Assembly (NCBI RefSeq): GCF_008830225.1
Contig: NZ_WAIE01000001.1
Location: 1,054,001-1,118,000 of the forward strand
Direction of reading: 5' to 3'
Source of the DNA: Pseudodesulfovibrio senegalensis
GTDB taxonomy: Bacteria > Desulfobacterota > Desulfovibrionia > Desulfovibrionales > Desulfovibrionaceae
DNA length: 64,000 nt
Below, one piece after another: positions 1-8,123 of this stretch (its first letter is position 1; each line of letters starts with the position of its first letter). Both the position numbers and the translations under genes were made by a program. Below the pieces are notes generated by a model. It was not told the origin of the DNA and did not search any database. It saw only the letters and a program-made list of their open reading frames with translations.

Positions 1-1011
1 CTTTGCGCCCGCCAGTCTTTCTGCCAGCTTATTTGCCCTTAAATGGCTATACCGTGCGAGCATTTGCATTGACTTGTGCCCCGATATCATTTTGATCTCC
101 ATGGTGTCCAAATCTGTATTCTCAAATAAACGCGATATGGCCTCGTGCCTTAGGTCATGGAAGCGAAGGTCCACTATCTCTGCGGATTTAACGGCCCGTC
201 TCATGTGGCCAGTAATCTGGTCTGCTGAAAGCTCGAAAACTGAGCCTTGGATTTGCCTGGGGAGTCGTTTGAGAATATCAATGGCTGTCGGGGAGAGTGG
301 GATAGTTCTTTCTTCAAAGTTCTTGGTTTCAGCCAGGTAGAGAGAGGAGTTCTTCAAATCAACGCCAGTCCAATCAAGGCCGGCAATCTCAGCTCGCCTC
401 ATTGCGGTCTCAAGGGCGAAACGGATGATCGGCTTGAATTTGTCAGAAGCGTGTTCAAGCAATTTTTCCTCTTCTCCATCTTCTAGGCGCCGGGTTCGAT
501 TTTGACCCGTTTTGGGCTTGTGGGCTAATTTGGTGGGGTTGACTAGGGACTCCATGCCCCAGTCTCGACGCGCAACCTCAAAGAGCTTCGAGAGAAGAGC
601 CAAATCTAGGCGGATGGTGTTCCCGACAACGCCTTCGGCTTCGCGCTCCTTAATGAAGGAAGCAATTTCTTTGCCGCGGATTCTGGCCAGGAAGAGTCTG
701 CCGATGTCTCTATCCTTGATCGCATTGGCTCTGTCAGTTTCCCGTTTTGAGTGCTTTAGCCGAATTTTGATATACTCGTCGATGTAGCGCTCAATGGCTT
801 CGGCTAGAGTGGTTCCTTCAGCTGCTTCCCTGGATACGAAAATACCTTTGTCCATTTCGGACTCGATGTCTCGCGCCCATTTGTCAGCATCGCCTTTGCG
901 TTTAAAGGTCTTGCTTTGTGGCTTGTGTCCCTTGCGCCGAATGCGGGCTACATAGCGACTTTCGTTTTTTCCCTTGCTGTTGACGAATTTCTTTTTCCAG
1001 ATTGTTGCCAT
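1..1011 (-). CDS. Tyrosine recombinase (phage-type integrase), C-terminus cut by window edge
   Basis: Reading leftward from an ATG at 1011, 337 codons are open to the window edge with no stop, so the protein is nearly complete. AAGGAG lies just upstream of the ATG. A basic N-terminus (about 1-60) resembles an arm-binding domain, 65-165 a core-binding SAM-like domain, and 175-337 the catalytic domain. Catalytic residues visible are Arg205/206 (TAMRRAE), Lys230, His285 and Arg288 (FHDLRHE), His312 (SGHKSM) and the nucleophile Tyr321 (ARYSHL). All are intact, so it should be active. It lies 110 bp from the 3' end of tRNA-Leu, the usual place for an integrase of an element inserted at that tRNA. 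The rest of the element would lie left of the window. Confidence 0.93.
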   Translation of the reverse strand, partial: MATIWKKKFVNSKGKNESRYVARIRRKGHKPQSKTFKRKGDADKWARDIESEMDKGIFVSREAAEGTTLAEAIERYIDEYIKIRLKHSKRETDRANAIKDRDIGRLFLARIRGKEIASFIKEREAEGVVGNTIRLDLALLSKLFEVARRDWGMESLVNPTKLAHKPKTGQNRTRRLEDGEEEKLLEHASDKFKPIIRFALETAMRRAEIAGLDWTGVDLKNSSLYLAETKNFEERTIPLSPTAIDILKRLPRQIQGSVFELSADQITGHMRRAVKSAEIVDLRFHDLRHEAISRLFENTDLDTMEIKMISGHKSMQMLARYSHLRANKLAERLAGAK

Positions 1012-1077
1012 TTGTGACTCCTTTCAGGTGTGATTTTTAATCATGGTGTCAATCAAATGTCAATTTGGCGGACGCAA

Positions 1078-1116
1078 GAAAAGGACTTATGGAATAATTA
1101 TCCATAAGTCCTTTAA
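1078..1116 (-). terminator. Perfect hairpin downstream of tRNA-Leu
   Basis: A perfect inverted repeat has arms AAAGGACTTATGGA and TCCATAAGTCCTTT separated by 7 bases. It sits immediately 3' of tRNA-Leu and between it and the integrase promoter region. It probably terminates the tRNA transcript. Because it falls where an element joins the tRNA, it may have come with the element. Confidence 0.6.
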
Positions 1117-1121
1117 TTTAT

Positions 1122-1208
1122 TGGTGCCCGGAGTGGGGGTCGAACCCACACAGTATTGCTACCGAGGGATTTTAAGTCCCTTGCGTCTACCAATTTCGCC
1201 ATCCGGGC
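1122..1208 (-). tRNA. tRNA-Leu (TAA anticodon)
   Basis: Read on the minus strand, this folds as an 87-nt class II tRNA. The acceptor stem is GCCCGGA/TCCGGGC, the anticodon loop holds TAA, there is a long variable arm, the T loop is GTTCGACCC-like, and CCA is encoded. It reads UUA codons. The 3' end faces the integrase, so it is a likely attachment site for the element at the left edge. Confidence 0.95.
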
Positions 1209-1257
1209 AAATGGGGGATTATCTGTATCCCGGCCGGGCCGGGGCGTCAATGTTCCC

Positions 1258-2940
1258 TCAGTCGACCATACTCAGGTAATTTGCATACAAGCGCGGGCTG
1301 ACGCGGCTGAACTGGTCGAAGTCCGAGATGATCTCAAGGCCCGGGATCAGGGCCCGGACAACCGGAATGTCGAGGTCCTTGCGGGTCAGGTCTGCGTAAC
1401 AGGGCGTATAGCCGTTGGCCGTCAGCGTGTGCTCCAGCACCATGAGGTCGCCGTCCGCGCTGCCCGTTGCATGGTCGGGCAGGTCTTCCAGCTTGCGCGT
1501 GGGCAGGTCGGCCGGGGCCAGTGCGCTGGGCGGACCGGGGAAAGGGTACGGTGTTTCGGTCATGGCCGAGATCAGGGCGCGTTTGCCGCTCAGGTCTGCG
1601 CCGGTGCCGGTGTTTATGTCGCCGCGTTGTCCCGTGACAATGGCTTTGTAGCAGGGGATTCCGGTTTCCGGGGTCATGTCCATGAACCAGACGTGGATGC
1701 CGGAAAGCATGTAGTTGCCGAGCAGCTTGCTGATTTCCGGGTCGTCGCTGGCAATGCGGAAGCAGCGTTTTGGATCAAAGGGTGTGGTGGCTGCACAATC
1801 GCGTTCCACGGCTTCCAGCAGGCCGGAGACTTTTGCTTCTGCCAAGGTGTTGCCCGAAGCCAGCCCGGTGGACCCGAGCGCGCTGAACAGGCTTTGCTCG
1901 TCGCAGTTGCAGAAAAGATAGGCGAACTGCACCGGGATGAGCATGGGCGCGGGCGTGCCGTTTTGATCCGGCGCGGTCCCGGGCATCCACCAAAGCTTTT
2001 GGCCTTGATACGGCACTTCAAGGCCGAGGGATGCGGGATCGAGTGCGGGTTGGTCAAGCTCTTCATAGGCTGCGTGCGTGAGCGGGTATTCGTTTTTACA
2101 GCCGAGTATGCCGCGCGAACCGATGTTGGCATAGGATGAAAAGCGTTCGGCCATTTCCATGGAATAGGATGCCGTGGCCTGTTGTTCGTTCAGGCCGCGG
2201 CCATAGCTTGTCTGCATGCCTTGCAGGGTGTTGTTGTGGCGACCGTTGGATGTTTTTGTTGTGAAGCTCCAGTGTCGCAGCCGGGACACCGGGCTGAGCG
2301 CTGCCTTGTGAGCCATGGCCGGACCAAGAAAGGCGTCGGCCTTGCCCAGCGCGTCCAGTGCGTATGCAATGGTCTCTTCGAGAGGCTTGCGCTCCTTGGC
2401 GGGAGGAAGTTTGTCGGCCAGACGTTGGCGTATCGTTTCCACCGTCGTTGATTCTGTCTGTTGGGGCTGCGGCAGGTCGAGCGGTTCGATTTCCGCTTCC
2501 TGCGGCGAGAGCAGCGGTTGGTGATGAAAAATGTTGTTTCTGAAGAGGGAAGTCCATTTGCGGTGCAGGGGCTGGTCTTCAAGCAGGTGCGAACGGATAT
2601 GGATGGACGGCGAGTGCTGGACCAGTTTCCTTGGGTCGATATCGTTGAACATGGGCAGGTATTTTGCGAGCCGTTCATGGGAAATGCAGGCCTCGAACAG
2701 CAGCGTTGTCAGCACCGGATCGGATTGCCCATTGTCGCGGACACATTCAACGATGAGTTTTTCCACCTTGCGGGGACGGTGTTTTCCCAGCGCCTGCAAG
2801 GCGAATTCGTGCAGATAGTCGTCCAACGGGGTAGCCCTGAGTTGGGCGACCATTTCGGAAAAGCTCAGGTTGGGACCGGGCATGGCCGCAAAGCAGCCCA
2901 CCCCGGATTGCGTGTCCATCAATTGCAGCTTGTAGAGCAT
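1258..2940 (-). CDS. YcaO-domain protein with helical N-terminal extension
   Basis: A 560-residue protein. Residues 190-560 match the YcaO fold, whose members use ATP to activate amide backbones for cyclodehydration or thioamide formation, or assist RimO. The ATP/Mg glutamate clusters are visible at about 248-266 (GRGLNEQQ, then Glu-rich to MAERFS) and 363-381 (GNTLAEA to EAVERD). Residues 1-185 form a separate, mostly helical region (DYLHEFALQALGKHRPRK) of no recognised family. No precursor peptide, TfuA or dehydrogenase gene is adjacent. It is followed by tRNA-Leu and preceded by a GDSL hydrolase gene 34 bp away on the same strand. The substrate cannot be told from sequence. A second YcaO gene lies at 60187. 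Confidence 0.85.
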   Translation of the reverse strand: MLYKLQLMDTQSGVGCFAAMPGPNLSFSEMVAQLRATPLDDYLHEFALQALGKHRPRKVEKLIVECVRDNGQSDPVLTTLLFEACISHERLAKYLPMFNDIDPRKLVQHSPSIHIRSHLLEDQPLHRKWTSLFRNNIFHHQPLLSPQEAEIEPLDLPQPQQTESTTVETIRQRLADKLPPAKERKPLEETIAYALDALGKADAFLGPAMAHKAALSPVSRLRHWSFTTKTSNGRHNNTLQGMQTSYGRGLNEQQATASYSMEMAERFSSYANIGSRGILGCKNEYPLTHAAYEELDQPALDPASLGLEVPYQGQKLWWMPGTAPDQNGTPAPMLIPVQFAYLFCNCDEQSLFSALGSTGLASGNTLAEAKVSGLLEAVERDCAATTPFDPKRCFRIASDDPEISKLLGNYMLSGIHVWFMDMTPETGIPCYKAIVTGQRGDINTGTGADLSGKRALISAMTETPYPFPGPPSALAPADLPTRKLEDLPDHATGSADGDLMVLEHTLTANGYTPCYADLTRKDLDIPVVRALIPGLEIISDFDQFSRVSPRLYANYLSMVD

Positions 2941-2974
2941 GAATACCCCCTGCAGCGGTTTGAAGAATTGTTCG

Positions 2975-3565
2975 TCATGACGGGATTCGGTTCAGATTGT
3001 GAACGAGTTTTTCGACCATTGGCAGCATGTCGCGTGCAATGGCGGCCACGCCGTCCTCGTTGGGATGCAGTCCGTCCATGAGGGTGAGCATGGAGTTGCC
3101 CAGATACGGGGCAAGGATATCCGGGTAGAGCGGAACCGAGTGGCGCTTTGCAAGGCGCTGAAAAATGGGGTTGAATTCCTTCCGGTAGTCATTCGGTATT
3201 TCCGCAACGGCCCGGATGCCCACGAGCAGAACCGGTGTTTTCGTTTTTGCAAAGGCCGACAGCATGGTGTCGAGATTGCGTTCAACAATGTTCACCGGTT
3301 CTTCAATATAAAAGTCGTTGGCCCCGAATTCCAGGATGACTGCGGAAGGCGGGTTGGCTGCAACGAAACCCAGCACTTTGTCGATGCGGGCAAGGCCGTC
3401 CGCAGAGGTGTCGCCGGATACGCCGAAGTTGACGGCGTTGACGACAATGCCCTGTTCAGCAAGGAGTTGCTGGAGCACGGCCGGAAGCGCATGTCGGGAA
3501 GACAGCCCGTATCCTTCACTGAGACTGTCTCCGAAAACGGCCAGTGATTCAGTGGTGGCACTCAT
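2975..3565 (-). CDS. GDSL-type esterase / lysophospholipase L1-like (TesA family)
   Basis: A 196-residue SGNH hydrolase. Block I is near residue 12 (VFGDSLSEGYG, nucleophile Ser), an Asn-containing block reads GANDF, and block V is DGLHPNEDG with catalytic Asp and His. The family cleaves acyl esters, thioesters or lysophospholipids. E. coli TesA has a signal peptide, whereas this N-terminus (MSATTESLAV) has none, so it is probably cytoplasmic. The ATG at 3565 was chosen over an upstream in-frame ATG because the longer version would run far into the preceding gene. It starts 2 bp after the stop of that gene and is likely co-transcribed with the RdgC pair. Confidence 0.85.
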   Translation of the reverse strand: MSATTESLAVFGDSLSEGYGLSSRHALPAVLQQLLAEQGIVVNAVNFGVSGDTSADGLARIDKVLGFVAANPPSAVILEFGANDFYIEEPVNIVERNLDTMLSAFAKTKTPVLLVGIRAVAEIPNDYRKEFNPIFQRLAKRHSVPLYPDILAPYLGNSMLTLMDGLHPNEDGVAAIARDMLPMVEKLVHNLNRIPS

Positions 3566-3567
3566 GA

Positions 3568-4089
3568 TCAGCTCTCGATCCAATCCTTGATCTTGTCGGC
3601 TTCGGCGTCCCAGCCTTTGTCCAGTCGCACCTTGAGGAAGACCGCGAACACGGTGTCCAGCATGTCGAGGCATTTTTCCAGCAGATAGATTTTTTCAAGG
3701 AATTTGGCGTCCGGATCGTCGCCTTCCTCGTCCTTGGTATTGATTTTGGGCGTCTTGAAACCGCTCAGGGAAAAGTCGTCGGCTTTGAGTTGCACGAACC
3801 ATTCGTCCTGATCCATTTCAAAACGAAGTTGGGCGCGTTGCACCTTTTTTCCTGTACGAAGTCCGGTTTTGGCTTCGGTCAGTTCGCCGCGCGGGCTGCT
3901 GACGGAAGCTGTTTCCTTGCCTTCGCCTTCGCCGCCTTGCACGGAAATGCGTTGTTCCATGTTCACGTGAAAGGTGTGGTTGTCCCTGTTGGTGAACAAG
4001 GGTGATTCCGACTCGGTCTTGAACCAGAGCCAGGTCAGAAAGTCCTGTCCGATGAGGGTGTTTTCGCGTTCCACCAGTGCCAGATCCAT
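3568..4089 (-). CDS. Protein of unknown function next to rdgC
   Basis: A 173-residue acidic, probably cytoplasmic protein. The ATG at 4089 starts MDLALVEREN; an upstream in-frame ATG would overlap the previous gene. The N-terminal stretch IGQDFLTWLWFKTE resembles, from memory, a segment found in some long RdgC proteins, so this may be the detached C-terminal part of RdgC. The middle (residues 50-100) is Gly/Glu/Lys-rich and probably disordered, and the C-terminus is helical. It begins 10 bp after the stop of the RdgC-like gene and ends 2 bp before the esterase gene. The RdgC link is inference. Confidence 0.7.
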   Translation of the reverse strand: MDLALVERENTLIGQDFLTWLWFKTESESPLFTNRDNHTFHVNMEQRISVQGGEGEGKETASVSSPRGELTEAKTGLRTGKKVQRAQLRFEMDQDEWFVQLKADDFSLSGFKTPKINTKDEEGDDPDAKFLEKIYLLEKCLDMLDTVFAVFLKVRLDKGWDAEADKIKDWIES

Positions 4090-4099
4090 TGTGCGCCTC

Positions 4100-4714
4100 C
4101 TATATGAAAATGGTGGGGTCGAGGTTTTCGAGTTTGCCTGCCGCGTCTTCGCCAAGGATTTCCATAGCCAGGAAGAACGGCGTGAGCGGTTCGATGTGGA
4201 GGTCGAAGGTCAGGGTGAAGTAGTCCTCGAATAATGCGCAGGCCTTGGCGTTTGTCGTGTCGATGTATATCCGGTTGGAGGCCGGGTCCCAGATGATATC
4301 GAACACGGCGGGGATGGGCAGGGACTTTGCGCGCAAACGCAGGGTGACCTGTTCCTTGATTTCCCGTTTGCGGTCGCGGGAAACGAAGTTTTTTCCCTGT
4401 TCCTTGGCTTGTGCCAGTTCCTTGTTCAGGGCGATGGTGAAATGCTTTTTGAGCACGGCCGGCTGGATGCGTCGGGTGTCCAGCCTGAGGGCAAATGTGA
4501 AGTAGTTGGCCTTTTCCGGAGGCGATTGCACCCACTCCATGTCGAGCATGTCGTCAAAGTTGGTCCAGCCGAAAGAACGCTCCTCGGCCGTGTTGTCGAT
4601 GTCGATGAATTTGAACTGCTTCAGTTTTTCGGGAAGCTCGCGGAGAAAGTCGTCGGAAACTTCCTCGATGACCCGATAGCGGGTGAGTCCCGTGCTGGCG
4701 GAAAGAATGCTCAA
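4100..4714 (-). CDS. rdgC: RdgC-like recombination-associated protein (short form)
   Basis: A 204-residue protein resembling the first two thirds of RdgC, a DNA-binding ring that limits RecA access. E. coli RdgC is 303 residues, so this form lacks a C-terminal part. The segment FGWTNFDDM, the basic middle EIKEQVTLRLRAKSLP and a C-terminal ALFEDYFTLTFDLHIEPLTPF match the family layout. The start is TTG at 4714, preceded by GGAGG with a spacing of about 9. No in-frame ATG fits as well. The next gene, 10 bp downstream, may supply the missing portion. Confidence 0.75.
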   Translation of the reverse strand: MSILSASTGLTRYRVIEEVSDDFLRELPEKLKQFKFIDIDNTAEERSFGWTNFDDMLDMEWVQSPPEKANYFTFALRLDTRRIQPAVLKKHFTIALNKELAQAKEQGKNFVSRDRKREIKEQVTLRLRAKSLPIPAVFDIIWDPASNRIYIDTTNAKACALFEDYFTLTFDLHIEPLTPFFLAMEILGEDAAGKLENLDPTIFI

Positions 4715-4876
4715 GGCCGTGGCCCTCCGTTTCGTTGCTCATGAAAATGAATGGAATCATGGGTAGAATCATTCGCTTGTGTTGTCCAGTGAATTTGATT
4801 TGATCATGGAGTTGGTGCTGAGGACTTGCGGCGTGGCGTGAGGGCTACTATATACAAGGCAAACAGGAGAAAATGT

Positions 4877-5221
4877 ATGCGTTCTCTCGATATTTATGCA
4901 TTTTTATTGCAGCGGATCAATGCGGTTCACGATTTCGAGAAACTGGCCGAAGCCGAGCTTGGCAGCGAGGGGCAGCAGGCCTACGAAAGAGTGATGCGCC
5001 AGAAGGCAATGTTACTGGCCAAATTGGCCGACGATGCAAGGGAGCGTTTTCCTGATGCGGATGAGTGGGTACTTGACGGGTTGGAGCGTTTTTCAGCCAG
5101 TGCCCGCAATTCCTTGAAAATCGGGAGTGTCTTTTACATGTCCGCCCTGTTGTACCCGGAGGACCACAAGCCCGGACAGCCCAATGATCTTGAAGTGTTT
5201 GCAGAGAACCTTAAGGAATGA
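4877..5221 (+). CDS. Small conserved helical protein, unknown function
   Basis: A 114-residue soluble helical protein starting MRSLDIYAFLLQR. AGGAG lies about 6-10 bases before the ATG at 4877. An overlapping ATG at 4873 is in a frame that does not continue as coding. There is no signal peptide, membrane segment or recognised motif. It is transcribed alone, divergent from rdgC and convergent with the PilZ gene, whose stop lies 4 bp away. Confidence 0.7.
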   Translation: MRSLDIYAFLLQRINAVHDFEKLAEAELGSEGQQAYERVMRQKAMLLAKLADDARERFPDADEWVLDGLERFSASARNSLKIGSVFYMSALLYPEDHKPGQPNDLEVFAENLKE

Positions 5222-5224
5222 TGC

Positions 5225-5938
5225 CTAGGCTGGCGGCTTCCATTCCTCGTCCCGTTTGCGTTGCCGCTTTTCCGCCATTTCCTTCTGTCCGATGACCACG
5301 AGTTCGTGGATTGCGTCTTCCTGATGTCGGTCCATGGCCAAGAATTGGCAACCTACCACGCCTCGGTCATGACGCATTATCTTGCAGGGCACCTGTTCGG
5401 CCCGGATGTTTTTCTTGTAGACGATGTCCAGTTTGATCTTGACCCCCAGCTTCAATCTGCGGCTGGTGTATTTGAAACCGATTCCCAGCGCGCTGATATC
5501 CACTGATTCCAAAAGGCCGCCCAATGGCTCGCAACGAATCTTCAGCCCGTCGAGCGATACCCGGAAGGCCTTGCGGCGGCTGGCCTGTTGTGCCTCCTGG
5601 TCCACGGATATGCCAAAACCGAGACTGTCCTCATCCACGGGAGCGGAGGTGAACTGCTTTGCCGGTTTCTTGTTTTTGGCGGTCTTCAGCTTGATGTTAG
5701 CCAGCAGTCCGGTTTTCTTTTTCTTCTTTTTCTTTGGTGTGGTTTTGACGTTCAGGGTCGTTTTTTTTGCCTTGTTGTTTTTTTTCTTGGTTTTTGCCGA
5801 CTTGTTACGAATGATTTCAGCATCTTTTGCAATCTGTTCAGCGTTGATTGCATCAGGGTCTTTGGACGTATGCTTGCCTTTGGCTGGTTTTGCCTTTCGG
5901 CGGGGGAAAAACGATGAAAACAAGCGTGTGAATTTCAT
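5225..5938 (-). CDS. PilZ-domain protein with lysine-rich N-terminal tail
   Basis: A 237-residue protein. The C-terminal half (about 118-230) is a PilZ domain with both c-di-GMP signatures: SRRKAFR (RxxxR) near residue 121 and DISALGIGF (DxSxxG) near residue 148. It should therefore bind c-di-GMP. Residues 10-95 are extremely basic, with runs such as KKKNNKAKK and seven consecutive lysines near residue 70. This tail could contact nucleic acid, membrane phosphate or an acidic partner. No output domain is attached. It is transcribed alone. Confidence 0.88.
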   Translation of the reverse strand: MKFTRLFSSFFPRRKAKPAKGKHTSKDPDAINAEQIAKDAEIIRNKSAKTKKKNNKAKKTTLNVKTTPKKKKKKKTGLLANIKLKTAKNKKPAKQFTSAPVDEDSLGFGISVDQEAQQASRRKAFRVSLDGLKIRCEPLGGLLESVDISALGIGFKYTSRRLKLGVKIKLDIVYKKNIRAEQVPCKIMRHDRGVVGCQFLAMDRHQEDAIHELVVIGQKEMAEKRQRKRDEEWKPPA

Positions 5939-6121
5939 GAGGCACCACGGTGAATGTTGGTTTTGGAAACCATACGTGAATTATCAACGAGTGTTCAAGT
6001 TTATTATATATGCAAATTATCATTCGTGGTTTCGCTGACGAAGGCTTGACAAATCTCATGATTCCGGGGAAAGAATATTTATTGTTTCAATGTCGAGGGT
6101 TGCGAATTTAGGAGGAGCATA

Positions 6122-6265
6122 ATGATTGGCGAATTGCTTTCCGGCATGGCGCATAGCACGGGCCCCGGTTTTGTCGGGGTTTCCCTGATTTTCATTTATC
6201 TTGCTTGGATTGTGGTAATCGGTTGCATTCGTGTACGCGAGGCCATGGCCGCAGATCATCACTAG
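6122..6265 (+). CDS. 47-residue single-pass membrane protein, unknown
   Basis: An ORF with a strong AGGAGGAG site 6 bases before the ATG encodes 47 residues. A short N-terminus is followed by one hydrophobic helix (about 17-37, GVSLIFIYLAWIVVIG) and a short tail ending DHH. It has its own intergenic space on both sides and is followed by a strong hairpin. The ribosome binding site and clean membrane segment make it a likely real small protein. A TTGACA at 6046-6051 could be a -35 element, but no well-spaced -10 is clear. Function unknown. Confidence 0.65.
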   Translation: MIGELLSGMAHSTGPGFVGVSLIFIYLAWIVVIGCIRVREAMAADHH

Positions 6266-6281
6266 AAACGGTTTTTTTGTA

Positions 6282-6329
6282 CAAACGCAAGGCGCGGTTT
6301 CCTCTTGAGGAAACCGCGCCTTGCGTTTG
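6282..6329. terminator. 23-bp perfect hairpin between convergent genes
   Basis: Arms CAAACGCAAGGCGCGGTTTC and its complement, 23 bp without mismatch and a 2-nt apex, lie between the small membrane gene and the convergent rfbA. There is no clean T-run on the 3' side in either direction (a T-run precedes it on the plus strand), so it may work as a bidirectional or transcript-stabilising hairpin. Confidence 0.65.
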
Positions 6330-6349
6330 TTGATGACTTTCGTGAGGCT

Positions 6350-7219
6350 TTATTCCTCGTTGAGAATATCCATGAGATATTTTCCATACTCGTTTTTGAG
6401 CATGTCTGCAGCGAGAGCTTCCAGCTGTGCCTTGTCGATGAATCCTTTTCTGTAGGCGACTTCTTCCACGCAACTGATGAGGTGACCCTGCCGTTCCTGA
6501 ACGGCCTGGACAAAACCGGCCGCCCCATAGAGTGATTCGTGCGTCCCCATATCCAGCCATGCGTAGCCGCGGCCGAGCAGACGGACTTCAAGGTCTCCCC
6601 GCTTCAGGTAGGCATTGTTCACGTCCGTGATTTCCAGTTCACCGCGCGGTGACGGGCTCAGGCTTTTGGCTATCTCGATGACGTCGTTGTCGTAGAAGTA
6701 CAGACCCGTGACAGCGTATTTGGATTTGGGTTTTGTTGGCTTTTCTTCGATGCTGATGGCCTTGAGGTTCTTGTCGAATTCGGCAACGCCGTACCGTTCC
6801 GGGTCCTTGACCTTGTAGCTGAAGACAATGCCTCCCTGCTTGAGGGATGCGCTTTCCTGGAGCATGCCGGAAAGGCCTTCGCCGTAATAGATGTTGTCTC
6901 CGAGGATCAGGCTGACCGAGTCATCACCGATAAAATCTTCACCGATGATGAAGGCCTGTGCAAGACCTTCCGGTTTGGGCTGTTCCCTGTAGGAGAGGTT
7001 GATGCCGAACTGGGAACCGTCGCCGAGCAGGTCCTTGAACCGGGGCAGGTCCTGCGGGGTGGAGATGATGAGGATGTCCCGGATTCCACCGAGCATGAGG
7101 GTGGAAAGCGGGTAGTAGATCATGGGTTTGTCGTAGACGGGTAGCAGTTGTTTGCTGACAACGCGTGTCAGCGGATACAGTCTCGTTCCTGAACCGCCCG
7201 CAAGGATGATGCCTTTCAT
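6350..7219 (-). CDS. rfbA: Glucose-1-phosphate thymidylyltransferase
   Basis: A 289-residue enzyme, the usual family length, that makes dTDP-glucose from dTTP and glucose-1-phosphate, the first step to dTDP-rhamnose. The nucleotidyltransferase signature is at the start ([13 protein letters not shown]), with [17 protein letters not shown], the substrate loop [12 protein letters not shown] and the metal-binding LGDNIYYG all intact. It stands alone; rfbD and rfbB lie 33 kb away and rfbC is not in the window. The product would feed cell-surface polysaccharide, for which glycosyltransferases at 11491 and 35763 are candidates. Confidence 0.95.
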   Translation of the reverse strand: MKGIILAGGSGTRLYPLTRVVSKQLLPVYDKPMIYYPLSTLMLGGIRDILIISTPQDLPRFKDLLGDGSQFGINLSYREQPKPEGLAQAFIIGEDFIGDDSVSLILGDNIYYGEGLSGMLQESASLKQGGIVFSYKVKDPERYGVAEFDKNLKAISIEEKPTKPKSKYAVTGLYFYDNDVIEIAKSLSPSPRGELEITDVNNAYLKRGDLEVRLLGRGYAWLDMGTHESLYGAAGFVQAVQERQGHLISCVEEVAYRKGFIDKAQLEALAADMLKNEYGKYLMDILNEE

Positions 7220-7324
7220 GGTGCCCCACAGAGGATGAATTTACTTATGGTTCAACATGCGCTATCGCTTCTGCAAACGCGCAAACAGTGTTAGTATATA
7301 TGCGTCATTGCGCAAAAAGCAACA

Positions 7325-7350
7325 GGCCGCGCCCATGGGGGCGGCCGGAG
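7325..7350 (+). promoter_or_regulatory. GC-rich hairpin ending at the ribosome binding site
   Basis: GGCCGCGCCC and GGGCGGCC form a tight stem-loop at about 7325-7346. The Shine-Dalgarno GGAG follows directly at 7347-7350 and the ATG at 7354. The stem could mask or pause initiation on the DUF1614 gene. Structure is seen in sequence; a regulatory role is inference. Confidence 0.35.
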
Positions 7351-7353
7351 AAT

Positions 7354-8112
7354 ATGCACATGGTTCGTCCCCCGTATTTTCATTTTTCCGGCGGCCTTGT
7401 CTTTGCCGTCCTTTTTCTGCTCGCACTGTTTTTCTTTTTCATTTTTGTTCCGGTCAGTATCGTTACCGAGGCCTTTTCCCGTCTGGGCGTTACTCCGGGG
7501 CAGGGCATATTGCTTTTGACGGCCACGTTGTTGGGGCGCGCCGTGAATATCCCGGTGTACACAAGCGAACGGCTGGTCATGGTGCCGAGAGCCGGGGCGT
7601 TGGAGATTTCACAGAATCCTTTCGATGGACATATCCGTATTAATGAGCAGCCGGCAAATGAATTGAAAAAACAGGAGTTTGCCGTAAATTTTGGTGGATG
7701 TGTCCTGCCGGTCATCCTTTGTGTGTCGTTTTTTCTGCATTCGGTTCTGGGCAAGGGGCCGGACGTACCCGATGCGGGCGGGCTTTTGCTGTGGACCGGT
7801 TTGTGCTCCGTAGTTGTGGCCGTGGCATGTTATGCGCTGGTTCGTCCTGATGCGGTGCACGGTTTGCGTATCCCGCTTTTTGTTCCCGCCCTGGTGACCA
7901 TGGTTACGGTTTTTCTTCTCGTGCCGCACGATATAGCCCCTGTTGTGGCGTATATTTCCGGTACACTGGGAACCATCCTTGGTGCGTGCGTCGCCCCTGT
8001 TCTTTCACCAAGGGTGCGCAACGGTATTGCCGCCCCGGTTGTTTCCATTGGCGGGAGCGGTACGTTCGGTGGCATTTTTCTTGCCGGAATTCTGGCGGTT
8101 ATTTTTGTTTAG
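7354..8112 (+). CDS. DUF1614-type integral membrane protein
   Basis: A 252-residue protein with about seven hydrophobic helices starting near residues 13 (FAVLFLLALFFFFIFVPVS), 40, 110, 135, 165, 195 and 235. Soluble loop residues 60-90 sit between the early helices. It matches the general appearance of DUF1614, a membrane family of unknown function. The ATG at 7354 follows GGAG; another ATG two codons later is possible. The stop is 11 bp before a MogA-like gene, suggesting an operon. Confidence 0.7.
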   Translation: MHMVRPPYFHFSGGLVFAVLFLLALFFFFIFVPVSIVTEAFSRLGVTPGQGILLLTATLLGRAVNIPVYTSERLVMVPRAGALEISQNPFDGHIRINEQPANELKKQEFAVNFGGCVLPVILCVSFFLHSVLGKGPDVPDAGGLLLWTGLCSVVVAVACYALVRPDAVHGLRIPLFVPALVTMVTVFLLVPHDIAPVVAYISGTLGTILGACVAPVLSPRVRNGIAAPVVSIGGSGTFGGIFLAGILAVIFV

Positions 8113-8123
8113 GAGGACAGGGC

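Noticed and set aside
5690-5860. Homopolymer-caused frameshift in the lysine-rich part of the PilZ gene
   Set aside because: The frame stays open on both sides and leads into an intact PilZ domain, so no frameshift is needed.
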